The notes under the pieces: generated by a model | Databases searched by the model: none | What the model was told of the DNA's origin: nothing | Seen by the model: only the letters and a program-made list of their open reading frames with translations | Position numbers and translations under genes: made by a program | Shown here: in pieces, positions 11,359 through 20,661 of the stretch | How the letters are laid out: each line of letters begins with the position of its first letter | Numbering within the stretch: position 1 is the first letter of the stretch | Source of the DNA: Rhizophagus sp. LPA8_4_AMF | Lineage: Eukaryota; Glomeromycota; Glomeromycetes; Glomerales; Glomeraceae | Direction of reading: 5' to 3' | Assembly (NCBI GenBank): GCA_021464525.1 | Contig: JADRCO010000529.1 | Location: 1-31,540 of the forward strand | DNA length: 31,540 bases

Positions 11359-12960
11359 TTTTTTTTTTTTTTTTATCAAAAGGCGTGATCATGTTTATTG
11401 ATAATAATGCTAAAGTAATACAATATATTTACAAAAGTAAAATAAAAAATAAAGTATTTTAATAAAAATTAAGCATTACTATCTAACTGCCCCTCTGAAA
11501 TCAGAAAGGACCGACCAGTCACCTTTGGATCAAAGGTAACTTATGTTATGAAAGACAAAAACGTGCAAAATTTATTTGTCCAATACGCAAATTTGATTTA
11601 ATGCACTGTTGATCCCTAAAAAATTGCACTAAATTGTTCTTTTATATGATAAAATCACATATCATATGTAAATTCTATCTGGTATAGAATATTGAAACTT
11701 AAACCTAATAGTCAATTTGACTCAAAGTCAAAAATAAAAGTGAATCTACCACTCATAATTACACTGGGGACTTCCTCTTACTACTACCTCTACCTAAATT
11801 CAACTCAATATCAAGTTATCTTCGCTGTTTGTTATAACACATTTTAAGTTTCTCAGGTCTACATATGTATTCGTTAGTAATTACCTCCTTAAGTATGTCC
11901 AATTCATCAACATTAGTTGCCTGTTCAAAGATACAATGAATGGTATCTGTTTAACCAATGAGAAACCCTTTCCAGAATATCAGAGGGAGATTCTGTATTA
12001 TTATGCACAAGTTTGTCGTTGACTACACAAATAGCTATATGTTTCCTTCATGTGCCTTTACCTTCAATGATCTTACTTCTTTGTGAAGTCAATTCACCAA
12101 AAAGATCTTGATCGTATTGTAATCCTATATCTGGATCTTCAGAAACATGTGGCAGCATCACTACTAATTGATTTACTTTCACTAAACTTTTAGAAGTACT
12201 AAATAAAAAGATCATTCCACATCTACAAAGTAGTCTCAACTTCAAAACATTTTTTAATACTTTATTGCAATCATAATAAGTAATAAAATTATGCATTGAC
12301 CATTTATTCAATTGCATTTCATCATCAATATAAGGGTTGCCCAGTCATTGAGCATGAGCTTTTTTAATTTTCCATTGTATTTAATAGCGATCATTCCACT
12401 TTTTATACTTCTTTTTTTATTATTCAGTTGTATTCTCATTGAGAACCTTTGGCTCAGATTAAGTAATATAGTAACCTACAGATGGATCTCCTGCCTTCCA
12501 TTTTTTATTAGCATCACGTCCATATAACTCATGTATAGGTCTGTTTGTTTTTCTTTAACCTCAACCTTTTGAATCCAAGTAAGATTCTGTCGCTGACTCA
12601 TCACTAATTTCCTTTTCTTTTCATAAAATGAAGAGGATATAAATAATTTAATCAGAGGTTTTAGTATATTGATTATGAGAGGTTTGCATTTTTCATAAAC
12701 TGTACAGTAGTTTGACATTACTAGAATTCCGAATATGCAACCTGAAATGACCTACATTGACCCGCATGGGCCTGCATAATATAAATAATACAATTGAATG
12801 TATTGTAAAAATTTGAATTGCTGTATAAATAGTAATTTAAAATTAACCCAAAATTTTGACCTGACCGACCCAACCCAACCCGTTAGGAACACTAGACATT
12901 ACTACCACACATACAGTCTTAAATATTTACAAGGGATATGAAAACCAAAATACTATGTAT
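11359..12960 (-). pseudogene. Decayed, possibly retroposed ORF with poly(A) tail
   Basis: On the minus strand a frame-shifted, stop-ridden coding stretch can be read from about 12718 to 11759. It includes ELYGRDANKKWKAGDPSVGY, NPYIDDEMQLNKW, LPHVSEDPDIGLQYDQDLFG, ELTSQRSKIIEGKGT, HIAICVVNDKLVHNNTE and a terminal LNLGRGSSKRKSPV with a TAA at 11759-11761. About 385 bp of A+T-rich sequence follow. The minus strand then shows A16 (11359-11374 on plus), directly against the broken end of the pogo transposase. The tail suggests insertion by reverse transcription. I do not recognise the protein. A hAT-like MITE interrupts its 5' part at 12722-12894. Confidence 0.5.
12722..12894. mobile_element. hAT-like MITE E (173 bp)
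   Basis: The ends are TAGAATTCCGAATATG (left) and TAGTGTTCCTAACGGG (right, reverse complement). GACATTAC lies immediately outside both (12714-12721 and 12895-12902), a perfect 8-bp duplication. Behind the TIRs are iterated words: ACCTGAAATGACC, GACCCGCATGGGCC on the left, and GACCTGACCGACCCAACCC on the right. The same word class (GGTCAGGTC) fills element B at 27326-28145. No ORF. Confidence 0.85.
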
Positions 12961-14001
12961 AATATTTGTATATAAGTTTTAGTTTCTCGATTATTGTCAC
13001 ATTTCTTTTTTAGCCAATCTTGATTAACACTAATAGCAAAGTACAAATACGGCTAAAATAGCGGTCTCTAATATATTTCTTTAAAGGCAATGCATAAAAG
13101 ACACTAGTCAAATATTTTAAAATTTTATATTTGATGTTAGCTATATATTTATCAGAAGGAACTGTGTATACAGAATTATATTCCTCTTGAAAACTTTTAT
13201 TATTTGTAAAAATAAGTAATTTGTTGTTATTCTTTTCTAGTGAACTTATATCCAAAAGAATATGACTGTTTCCTCTATATTGTAAATATAGAACGTTAGC
13301 ACTAGTATACAATAACTTTCCCTATTGTTGAAAGTATGTGTACTGTATTTCTAGTTAATTCTTTCCCATTATAAAATATGTTCAACAAAGCCAAAATAAA
13401 AAGTGTATATGTAACTCGTATAATACTGAGTTATTTTTCTTTGTTCTTTTTTGTAAAATTATGTTTTCAAAGAAAATAATAGATGTTTACTAGTTAAAAT
13501 ATTGTTCAAACTATCGTGTAGTTGTTAAACTGTCGTAATTTTCTTTATTTCTTTCCTGTGAAAAAATTGTACAAAAGGATCGGTAAGAAGAGTTTGGAAA
13601 TAATTCATAATTAAATTTTTATTTTCAATATATTATATTTATGTGAATTTTTTCATATTGACAAGTGGTTGGATAATTTGGATACCATCTGTACATGTTT
13701 TAAATTATAACCAATCTAAATAGTATAAAAAATTGCATAATTTTCTTACAGAAGTATAACAAATTATATATTTATTGATTTTATCTAATATTTATTTGAA
13801 AAAGTTAAAGTGCCAAAAAAAATAACATTGAAAAAATAGTTCCATCAAAAAATTAGAGTATTGAAAATTGGTTTTGAGAAAAAAAATTTCATAAAATTAC
13901 ATGATAAAATATGGTTACAGGATTGCTAAATAATAATGGCCAAAATAAAAATAAAAGTATTTTGACCTACTATTGCATAAGTTTCTATTATTAGTATGAT
14001 A
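12903..14001. other. A+T-rich stretch, no gene recognised
   Basis: About 1.1 kb of A+T-rich sequence. The only sizeable reading frame is a 100-codon minus-strand ORF (13010-13312), rich in I, L, N, K and Y with no recognisable motif. I do not regard it as a gene. No RNA gene or bounded repeat is visible. Confidence 0.4.
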
Positions 14002-15209
14002 TATAGGATTTCAGATAATTATAATAAAGGTTATATGCAAAAAAAAGTATATAAATTTGCATTTTTAATAGAAAGGCCATATGAAAAAATGGGTATTTTA
14101 AGAAAAAGTTATATGCCAAAATAAAATAACATCAAATTAGATCATAGCAAAAAAAATATATAATTTCAGATAAAATTTTAAGATCACATGTGGTTTTTCT
14201 AGTAAAAGCATATATTTAGGAAATATCATATGCAATATTACATCAATTTTCAATATAAATAGCAAATAAGAAAAATTCATTTTATATAGAATAAATTTAC
14301 TGCAATGTAATAAATTTATCAAATTTATGTTATATTATCCATGCTAAACCTACCAAAAATTCAATATATTTTACCATTTATTACTTTTAAAATACTAAGA
14401 CATATACATATTTTAACTTTTAACTTTTACGTTATTATATAATTGCTTTGACTCAAAATGATGGCACAAGATCTGGAACTTTAAAAATAAATAGATGGCA
14501 AAATAGAAAATATCTAGAAATATTGGAAAATATCAAAATACTTCAGGTAAAATTATTGATTATTGTAAATTTATTTAATTATAAATGATAATTAATTTAT
14601 TTATTCATAATTTATTTAGCTTTGCCAAGCATTAGTATTGTAAATGTTATTTTAAAAAATCCACAGTGATTTATACGCATTTGTACTTTTAGGATTAAAA
14701 ATTTATTTCATTTAAATTTTGGCTATGTATTATAAATTATCAAATTATCATTCTTACATTGATAATACTAGCTCTATCAATTCACTTTTTTATATTTCAA
14801 CATATGTTTATACAGCAAACTCCAAGTATTTTTAGATATTTTTCAACAAATGAACCAAAATATGCTCTGTTTTCACTTATCTTGAGTAATTTTATTATTT
14901 ATTATTTAGGAAATTGCAAAAATTTTACTGAAAATATGGGATTTTTAATTGTACAAAAAAAAGAAATAATGATCTATAATTTTATAGATAAATTCCAATT
15001 AATTATTGCTGCTGAATAAATTTAATATGAAATAAATCTATTTAATTGTAAAAAAAAAGTAATATCAAAAGTCATGATAAAAAAGGATATTTTTAATACA
15101 TGTATAAAGGGTCATATGATAAAAATGTATATCAAAATGGCATATATTTCATTGGATTTTTAATTAATATTGCAGATGTAACCTCTATTAGAATTATCTG
15201 AGATCCTAA
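14002..15209. mobile_element. 1.2-kb TIR element, coding capacity lost
   Basis: The left end (14002) reads TATAGGATTTCAGATAATTA and the reverse-complemented right end TTAGGATCTCAGATAATTCT. The two continue to match for about 35 bp, through AGAGGTTA and TGC. TATGATA flanks both sides (13995-14001, 15210-15216), a likely 7-bp target-site duplication. The subterminal areas repeat GTCATATGATAAAAA-like and GGCATATA-like strings. An 86-codon plus-strand ORF (14759-15019) has a hydrophobic first half but no recognisable domain. A third, partial copy of the left TIR (ATTTCAGATAATTATAATAA) occurs near 30867. Confidence 0.65.
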
Positions 15210-15900
15210 TATGATAGATAATGAGAAGTTCTTTGCAAAATACGGTACAGATGTTTAAACACGTAAAAAATATCTTTTTCAGCATCATCATCAAAAAAGC
15301 TTGGATACGTAATCTGTGATATGGCTGTGCAATCAGTGTGCAATCAGTATAAATATTTTTGCTTGCACGCGATCAAATATTTAATGTTAACAGTTAACTT
15401 TCTTTTTTTCCATTTTTAATATTATTTTTTTTATAGGAACATTCAACCTTTTATTTTTATTCTCATATTTTTTTTCTGGTAGATAATTTATTATAGGCAT
15501 GTGTTATTTATGTTATTTTTTAAAAATTCTGTGTTCTTTTTATCTTTTTTTTTACATAAATTTTACTTATAAGTAAAGTCTTTTTAGCAAGCCAAGATTA
15601 TGGGAGTATTTGTATGAATTTTGATAAAATTTATAAGTGTTTTTTACAACAGCATAAACTCATATTTTATTTTTTTTATATAGAACTCATTAGTATTATT
15701 TTTAATATTATAAAATATGTAAAATATACAAAAAAATTTCAATAAAGTGCAAATAAAATTATTTTAAATATAAATATGTAATTTTTACTATAAAAATGGT
15801 TAATTTATTTATTTATTTTAAAGTTTCCTTTGACTTTTTTTATTGAAAAAAATCGTATACAAAAACATTCGCGAAAAATCAAAGTCAAATGTTACACAAA
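15210..15900. other. A+T-rich intergenic stretch upstream of Aurora
   Basis: The stretch contains T-rich runs and a short direct repeat GTGCAATCA/GTGCAATCA near 15335-15350. No ORF above background and no RNA gene is recognised. Confidence 0.4.
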
Positions 15901-16058
15901 ATAAAGCCAATCAAACTCATGTGCCACATTATAGTCACGTGCCCGAGCTTTTTTGATGGTGACGCTAGCAAAAACTATTGAATCACGTGATAATAACAAT
16001 TGTATATATCATAGTATTTTTTTTTTATAAAAAAAGTTCACTTTTATTCTTTTTATAA
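15901..16058 (+). promoter_or_regulatory. Promoter of the Aurora kinase gene
   Basis: Going downstream: CCAAT at 15907-15911, CACGTG at 15936-15941, a perfect ATCACGTGAT palindrome at 15982-15991, and a TATATA box at 16003-16009, 50 bp before the start codon. The two CACGTG boxes are 48 bp apart. These are Cbf1/bHLH-type sites by family knowledge; use in this gene is inferred. Confidence 0.6.
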
Positions 16059-17291
16059 ATGTTATCAAGAGTAAAGAAACAAAAGGGGAACACGGAATTG
16101 CCTACCAATGGAGTTGTCAAATTTACAGGAAATGTTAACAAAACCTCTTTAACATTAAACGCGAAATTTCATGGCAAGGAAAACAATAAAGCTTATAACT
16201 TAAAACTAGAAGAGCGTACGGATAAACCCAAAATTGAATCCGGATTTGAGTGTTCTGCAAAACGCGTTGCTCTAGTGCCAAAAACTGCTGTTAACGTTAC
16301 TGTAAAGACTGTTGGGGAAAATTCAATTCCAAAAAATAATAAATCAGATAATCAACAGAAGTCAATTGTTAAAGCTGGAAAAGTCTTGAGTTATATTAAA
16401 CATGGCCAAAAACCCGAATTATCAATTTATGATGAAGCCGCTGGCAAATCAACGAAATCACAAATTCCTAGTAACGCTTCAAAAAGAATAGAGCCTAGAG
16501 TGTGGCGTTTAGATGATTTTGAAATGGGAAACCCTCTTGGTGAAGGGCGTTTCGGTCGTGTTTATATGGCAAGAGAAAAGACAAGTAAGAAAATTGTTGC
16601 TATCAAATTAATATTTAAAAAAGAATTTCGAGAAAATAATATGATAGAACAGCTAAAACGTGAAGTGGAGATTCAGTCGCATTTGAGACATCCTAATATC
16701 TTACGCTTATATGGATATTTTCACGATAAGCATCGCGTATTTTTGGTGTTGGAATATGCCGAAAAAGGAGAATTGTATAAGCATCTTCAGAAAGATGGGC
16801 CTTTTACAGAACACAAAGCAGCAAGTTATATATCTCAGATAGCAAATGCCCTTGTCTATCTTCAAAAGAAAAAAGTCATTCATCGAGATATGAAGCCAGA
16901 AAATGTATTATTGTCAAGTGATGATAAGATAAAGATTTCGGATTTCGGATGGGCGATTCATACACCAGACACAAGCCAGAGACGAATGACATTCTGTGGT
17001 ACGCCCGATTACTTAGCACCTGAAATGATCAAAGACTCAGGTTATGACCAAAAGATAGATTCATGGGCGCTTGGAGTGTTGTGTTATGAATTTTTGGTTG
17101 GGGAGCCTCCTTTTATGGTTGAAGACTTACGTGAAACTTATCAAAAAATTGCTACGGTAGATTATAAAATACCAAATCAAATCTCTTCGGAAGCTAAAAA
17201 TCTCATTTCGTCTTTATTACAGTCCGATCCTGAGAAACGTTTGCCCCTCGATCATGTTACAACACACCCATGGATTTTGAAGAATAAGTAA
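16059..17291 (+). CDS. Aurora-type serine/threonine kinase (Ipl1/Ark1-like)
   Basis: Single uninterrupted exon of 410 residues. Residues 1-147 are a basic, low-complexity N-terminal extension; the kinase domain begins at WRLDDFEMG (149). Seen: glycine loop GEGRFGRV 161-168, catalytic Lys183 in VAIK, HRD 275-277 in HRDMKPEN, DFGW 295-298, T-loop Thr311 in RRMTFCGTPDYLAPEM, and WALGVLCYEFLVGEPPF (336-352). The DFGW Trp, the start of the domain and the LGVLCYEFLVG block point to Aurora, the mitotic kinase controlling kinetochore attachment and cytokinesis. The CGTPDYLAPE string differs from the usual Aurora CGTLDYLPPE, and HRDMKPEN from HRDIKPEN. All other well-resolved genes here have introns, so lack of introns is notable. 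A divergent paralogue or retrocopy is possible. The frame is intact with promoter motifs upstream, so it is probably expressed. Confidence 0.88.
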   Translation: MLSRVKKQKGNTELPTNGVVKFTGNVNKTSLTLNAKFHGKENNKAYNLKLEERTDKPKIESGFECSAKRVALVPKTAVNVTVKTVGENSIPKNNKSDNQQKSIVKAGKVLSYIKHGQKPELSIYDEAAGKSTKSQIPSNASKRIEPRVWRLDDFEMGNPLGEGRFGRVYMAREKTSKKIVAIKLIFKKEFRENNMIEQLKREVEIQSHLRHPNILRLYGYFHDKHRVFLVLEYAEKGELYKHLQKDGPFTEHKAASYISQIANALVYLQKKKVIHRDMKPENVLLSSDDKIKISDFGWAIHTPDTSQRRMTFCGTPDYLAPEMIKDSGYDQKIDSWALGVLCYEFLVGEPPFMVEDLRETYQKIATVDYKIPNQISSEAKNLISSLLQSDPEKRLPLDHVTTHPWILKNK

Positions 17292-17471
17292 TTATTATTG
17301 TATTTATCAATATAGTTAATGGAAATTCTATACTAAAATAGCCTTATAAAAAATTAAATGCTTTTTTCAAAAATTTCATAAATATTTACACGATTCTTAA
17401 GATCTAAAAACGTTACAAAATTCTTTCATGTTCCATAAACTGAATTATGGTTGAATAAGATAAATATTATC

Positions 17472-18138
17472 CTAACTAGTGTTCGCAGGGCTAGGTTCAG
17501 AATTGGAATCAAATATAAATCTTCCAGGTGCTGGCTTTATAGCCGCATTTTTAAGTAATCTCTGCATAAACTGAGTAATTAACTGCATTAAAGTCTCATA
17601 AGTCTGCGTTTAACAAGTTGAATTAATATAATGGCTAATAAAAAATAAAAACTCAATCGATTTCAATTACCTCATCACGTTGAAAAAAAAAAGATTAGAA
17701 AAAAAATGCTAAATAATTAAATAATTTAAATGCTTGGTTATTTTAGCTGTGAACATATCTAATAGAATCGTAATTAATTTTGATTACAAACCTCTTGGCT
17801 TTCTTTTGTGATAACTTTTGATAGAATCTGCAACCATTCCGCGTTTCGATCTTTCTTTTAATAAATCTTGAATATCCTTTAATTCTATAGGGATTTTGTT
17901 TCGTGACCAACATAAACGCGCTGGTATACATCCATCCCTGAATAATATCGCGATACGCGCAAGAATAAACTTACAATAACAGAATTTCGATTATAATTAT
18001 ATTTAGATCAAGTCAACTTTATTTTCCGAAAAAAAAAAAATTTATTACAGTTAATCAACCTTTCCGTAGGATCAATGTCAAAAGCCTGTCGAAAAGAACG
18101 GACACTTTCATCTTCGGAAACTTCTTCGGTTCCCTTAT
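17472..18138 (-). CDS. Unrecognised multi-exon protein gene, incomplete model
   Basis: Three minus-strand exons look coding. Exon C (18060-18138) encodes KGTEEVSEDESVRSF and RQAFDIDPTE. Exon B (17792-17937) continues in frame across the junction (AG/G = Arg) with DGCIPARLCWSRNKIPIELK and LLKERSKRGMVADSIKSYHK. Exon A (17472-17603) gives TYETLMQLITQFMQRLLKNA and AIKPAPGRFIFDSN, ending in TAG. Exons C and B join in phase; B to A does not: two bases (modulo 3) are missing. A small exon ending GTGATGAG before a good gtaatt donor (about 17670) would repair this, but it lacks a normal AG acceptor. The 5' end is unresolved: upstream only a GC donor (AAG/gcatgt, near 18190) is available. I do not recognise the protein. 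It is convergent with Aurora. Confidence 0.5.
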
Positions 18139-18320
18139 CTACAAACGCAAAAATTAAAAAAAAATCATAATTACAAAAATATAATTAACATGCCTTGACG
18201 AGTGACCAATTAATTTATTTTTGTTACTACGTAATTTTCTTTCTTGCTGGGATCATTAAGTTTAGTTATAAAGGAATATCACTATGTGACGAACATACAG
18301 TATTATGCTTAGAGAAAATA

Positions 18321-18502
18321 CCATATTTTTTCAATATTAAGCACCCCGAAATTAAGCACCCCTCCAAACTTTCCAAGCCGCCGTGTTAAAAAAATTTTTA
18401 TATGAAATACTAATAAGATAACTTCCAAAATTAAGCACCCTCCTAAATTTTTTTGTTCAAAATCCTTGCAAAAAAGGGGTGCTTAATATTGGAAAAATAT
18501 GG
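18321..18502. mobile_element. TA-flanked MITE (182 bp, mariner-type)
   Basis: Near-perfect inverted ends, CCATATTTTTTCAATATTAA left and CCATATTTTTCCAATATTAA on the reverse-complemented right, both followed by GCACCCC. A TA dinucleotide borders each side (18319-18320 and 18503-18504), the signature of Tc1/mariner-family insertion. ATTAAGCACCC is repeated inside (near 18335, 18351 and 18434). No ORF. It sits just upstream of the unrecognised minus-strand gene, so it may have landed in that gene's 5' region. Confidence 0.85.
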
Positions 18503-18504
18503 TA

Positions 18505-19146
18505 TAGATGTGGTACAAAATAGTTGCTACTGTATTTTTTTAATAAATGTTTTTTCAATCATTTCAACTGGAATGAATTAATGGTTAGGGATATGCGGTA
18601 TGGATTTTTCCAGCATAACCACCAAGAAATCACCAGCATGTAATCAAAAAAATTGCAATTCATTTCCATAAATTGACAATAATCCGTTAAAAAAATTTTG
18701 TTTTATTTTTCAAATAATATTTAGAAAAACCATTGTATAGATTCCAAAATTGAATTTACATGCATTCTTGCTTTCTCTGCAAGTTTACTTATGAATGCCA
18801 ATATTTTACTAGAGTTAACTTTTACAAAATTAAATACAAAAGTGCAAAAAAATGGTATACAACCTTTTCTTTTAACCTTAATCAAACTTTTAGAGAAGGC
18901 ATTTATTCCTATAGAAATTATGTTTAGAAAAGCTGAATAATATGTGTATTAGGTTTTATTCAAAAAAAACAAAAGTTTCAATAAATTAATTTAATCATTT
19001 TTTAGATATGATTATTAAAATCAATCATGTGCCAATGATTTTTTAGTGGTTATACTAGGAAAGTTTGTGGTATGCCAGAAATTAGCTGATTGACAGAAAA
19101 TTCTGCAAAGCAGATTTTTTTTAACTGAGCACATTTACAAATTTAT
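18505..19146. other. A+T-rich intergenic stretch
   Basis: No reading frame above background, no bounded repeat and no RNA gene recognised. Short stop-broken frames only. Confidence 0.4.
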
Positions 19147-19148
19147 TA

Positions 19149-19701
19149 TGGTGCCAAAAGTCTATACTTGACAATAAAATTGGGGTATTTATAAATCTTT
19201 TAGCATTTTAAAAAATATAGAATTTTAAAGAAACAAACTGGTAACTTTATTCTTTAAGACAAGTACTATTAAACTACCAGTCAGATTTTCAAAAAAATGG
19301 CTACATAAAAAGTTATAGGTGTTTGAAATTTGGTAATTTTTATATGATTGCCCTAAATTTGAAACAAAAAAGTCAGGTGAATGCATTTATTTTGCAAAAA
19401 TTCACATAATTCAGATTGTCATTTATTTATTGAGTGCTGTTTTTGGGCTTAAAATGATAAATTTTATTCAACCATTTTAAATTCCACCTTATATCTATTC
19501 AATTTTCTGAAAAAAATACTATCATCAGCGCAATTTTCAGTATTCTTTTTCAGAAATTTTCCTTTTTTATATATGCTCGTATTTGTTTTACGATTTTTCA
19601 TTTAGAAATCAAAGTTTTTCATTAGCTACTTTCTATACACGTAATAAAACAACAATTTGAAATACAGTCACGTGATTGTCAAGTATAGACTTCTGGCACC
19701 A
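19149..19701. mobile_element. TA-flanked TIR element (553 bp)
   Basis: The left end reads TGGTGCCAAAAGTCTATACT and the reverse-complemented right end TGGTGCCAGAAGTCTATACT; both continue TGACAAT, giving about 27 bp of TIR with one mismatch. TA flanks both ends (19147-19148, 19702-19703). The right subterminal region contains TCACGTGA. No transposase is readable inside, so it is non-autonomous. TA target and length fit Tc1/mariner or pogo-type mobilisation. Confidence 0.85.
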
Positions 19702-20084
19702 TAAAAGATAAAGCATTCTAGAAAATATATATAATAATGCAAATAAGAACTATACTACAAATTCCAATATTATTAACCTGCAAATCCCATATCAAATGAT
19801 CATTTTTGTTAAACATCATCAAAATTGATAGGGGTGTTTATTTTTGTAATTTTTATTTACTTTCTATAAAAATATTTTTTTATATCTTAAATATTTTTTT
19901 TGTTTCATATTTTTTTTAAAATATTTTTTGAAGAAATGACATAAAGAAAGTTAGCATAAGAGAAAGAACATCATATTCAATTGAAGAAAAATTGATAATG
20001 TAAAAAATGTCATGACAAGACATTTTGATTTAATTACTCCAATATTGGAAGATGGGTAAAAAAAAAATGATAATAAGGAAAATA
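19702..20084. other. A+T-rich stretch before the pogo-like relic
   Basis: Low-complexity A+T sequence. From about 19980 a weak coding signal leads into the pogo-like relic. No separate gene is recognised. Confidence 0.35.
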
Positions 20085-20602
20085 AAAAAAGTAAGCATAT
20101 TGAGTCTAAAAGGAAAGTTTTTTTATTCAAAAGCAGAGGAAAAATTATATAATTGGATTATTGAATAAAGAAAAAGAGGATTAGCTGTCAATTAATATAC
20201 TTCAGTAAAATTATAAATGTATAAAATGCTTAAAGAATCTATAATTCAAGTATTATATCTTATAAGAGAGCATAAATTTCAATGAACTCTTACTTGTTTA
20301 TAAAGAGATTTGATTTATCATTACAGTAAAAAAAAAAATTAAAATATTACAAAAATTACCTGAAGATACAGAAGTAAAGATAGAAGAATTTAGGTGATTT
20401 ATTATAAGATTAAAAACAAAATACAGTTTTGATTTAAATAGTATTTTAATATGAATAAGACACTGGTTTGGTTTGATATAGCAGGTAATGATTATTAACA
20501 ATAAAGGTAATAGAACAATTTAAATGAATTCATATTTGTATTATGGAAAATGATAAAAATCAGTTTACAGTGGTATTAACTTATTCAGTAAGTAAGAAAT
20601 TG

Positions 20603-20624
20603 TTTTTTATTTGCATGTATTTTA
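20603..20624 (+). repeat. Direct repeat at left border of the Plavaka-like insertion
   Basis: TTTTTATTTGCATGTATTT occurs here and again at 24770-24785, where the second copy is now split by hAT MITE A and resumes at 25377. The pair brackets the roughly 4.1 kb containing the Plavaka-like pseudogene. It is too long for a usual target-site duplication of that superfamily. Confidence 0.5.
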
Positions 20625-20661
20625 TTTTTTAATTGTCGTAGCTAAGATTGCTTGCAGACTT

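Noticed and set aside
13010-13312. 100-codon minus-strand ORF
   Set aside because: No motif, composition set by A+T content, and no intron partners or promoter signals.
14759-15019. 86-codon plus-strand ORF with a hydrophobic first half
   Set aside because: Lies inside a TIR element, lacks any domain, and its hydrophobicity follows from T-rich codons; not called as a gene.
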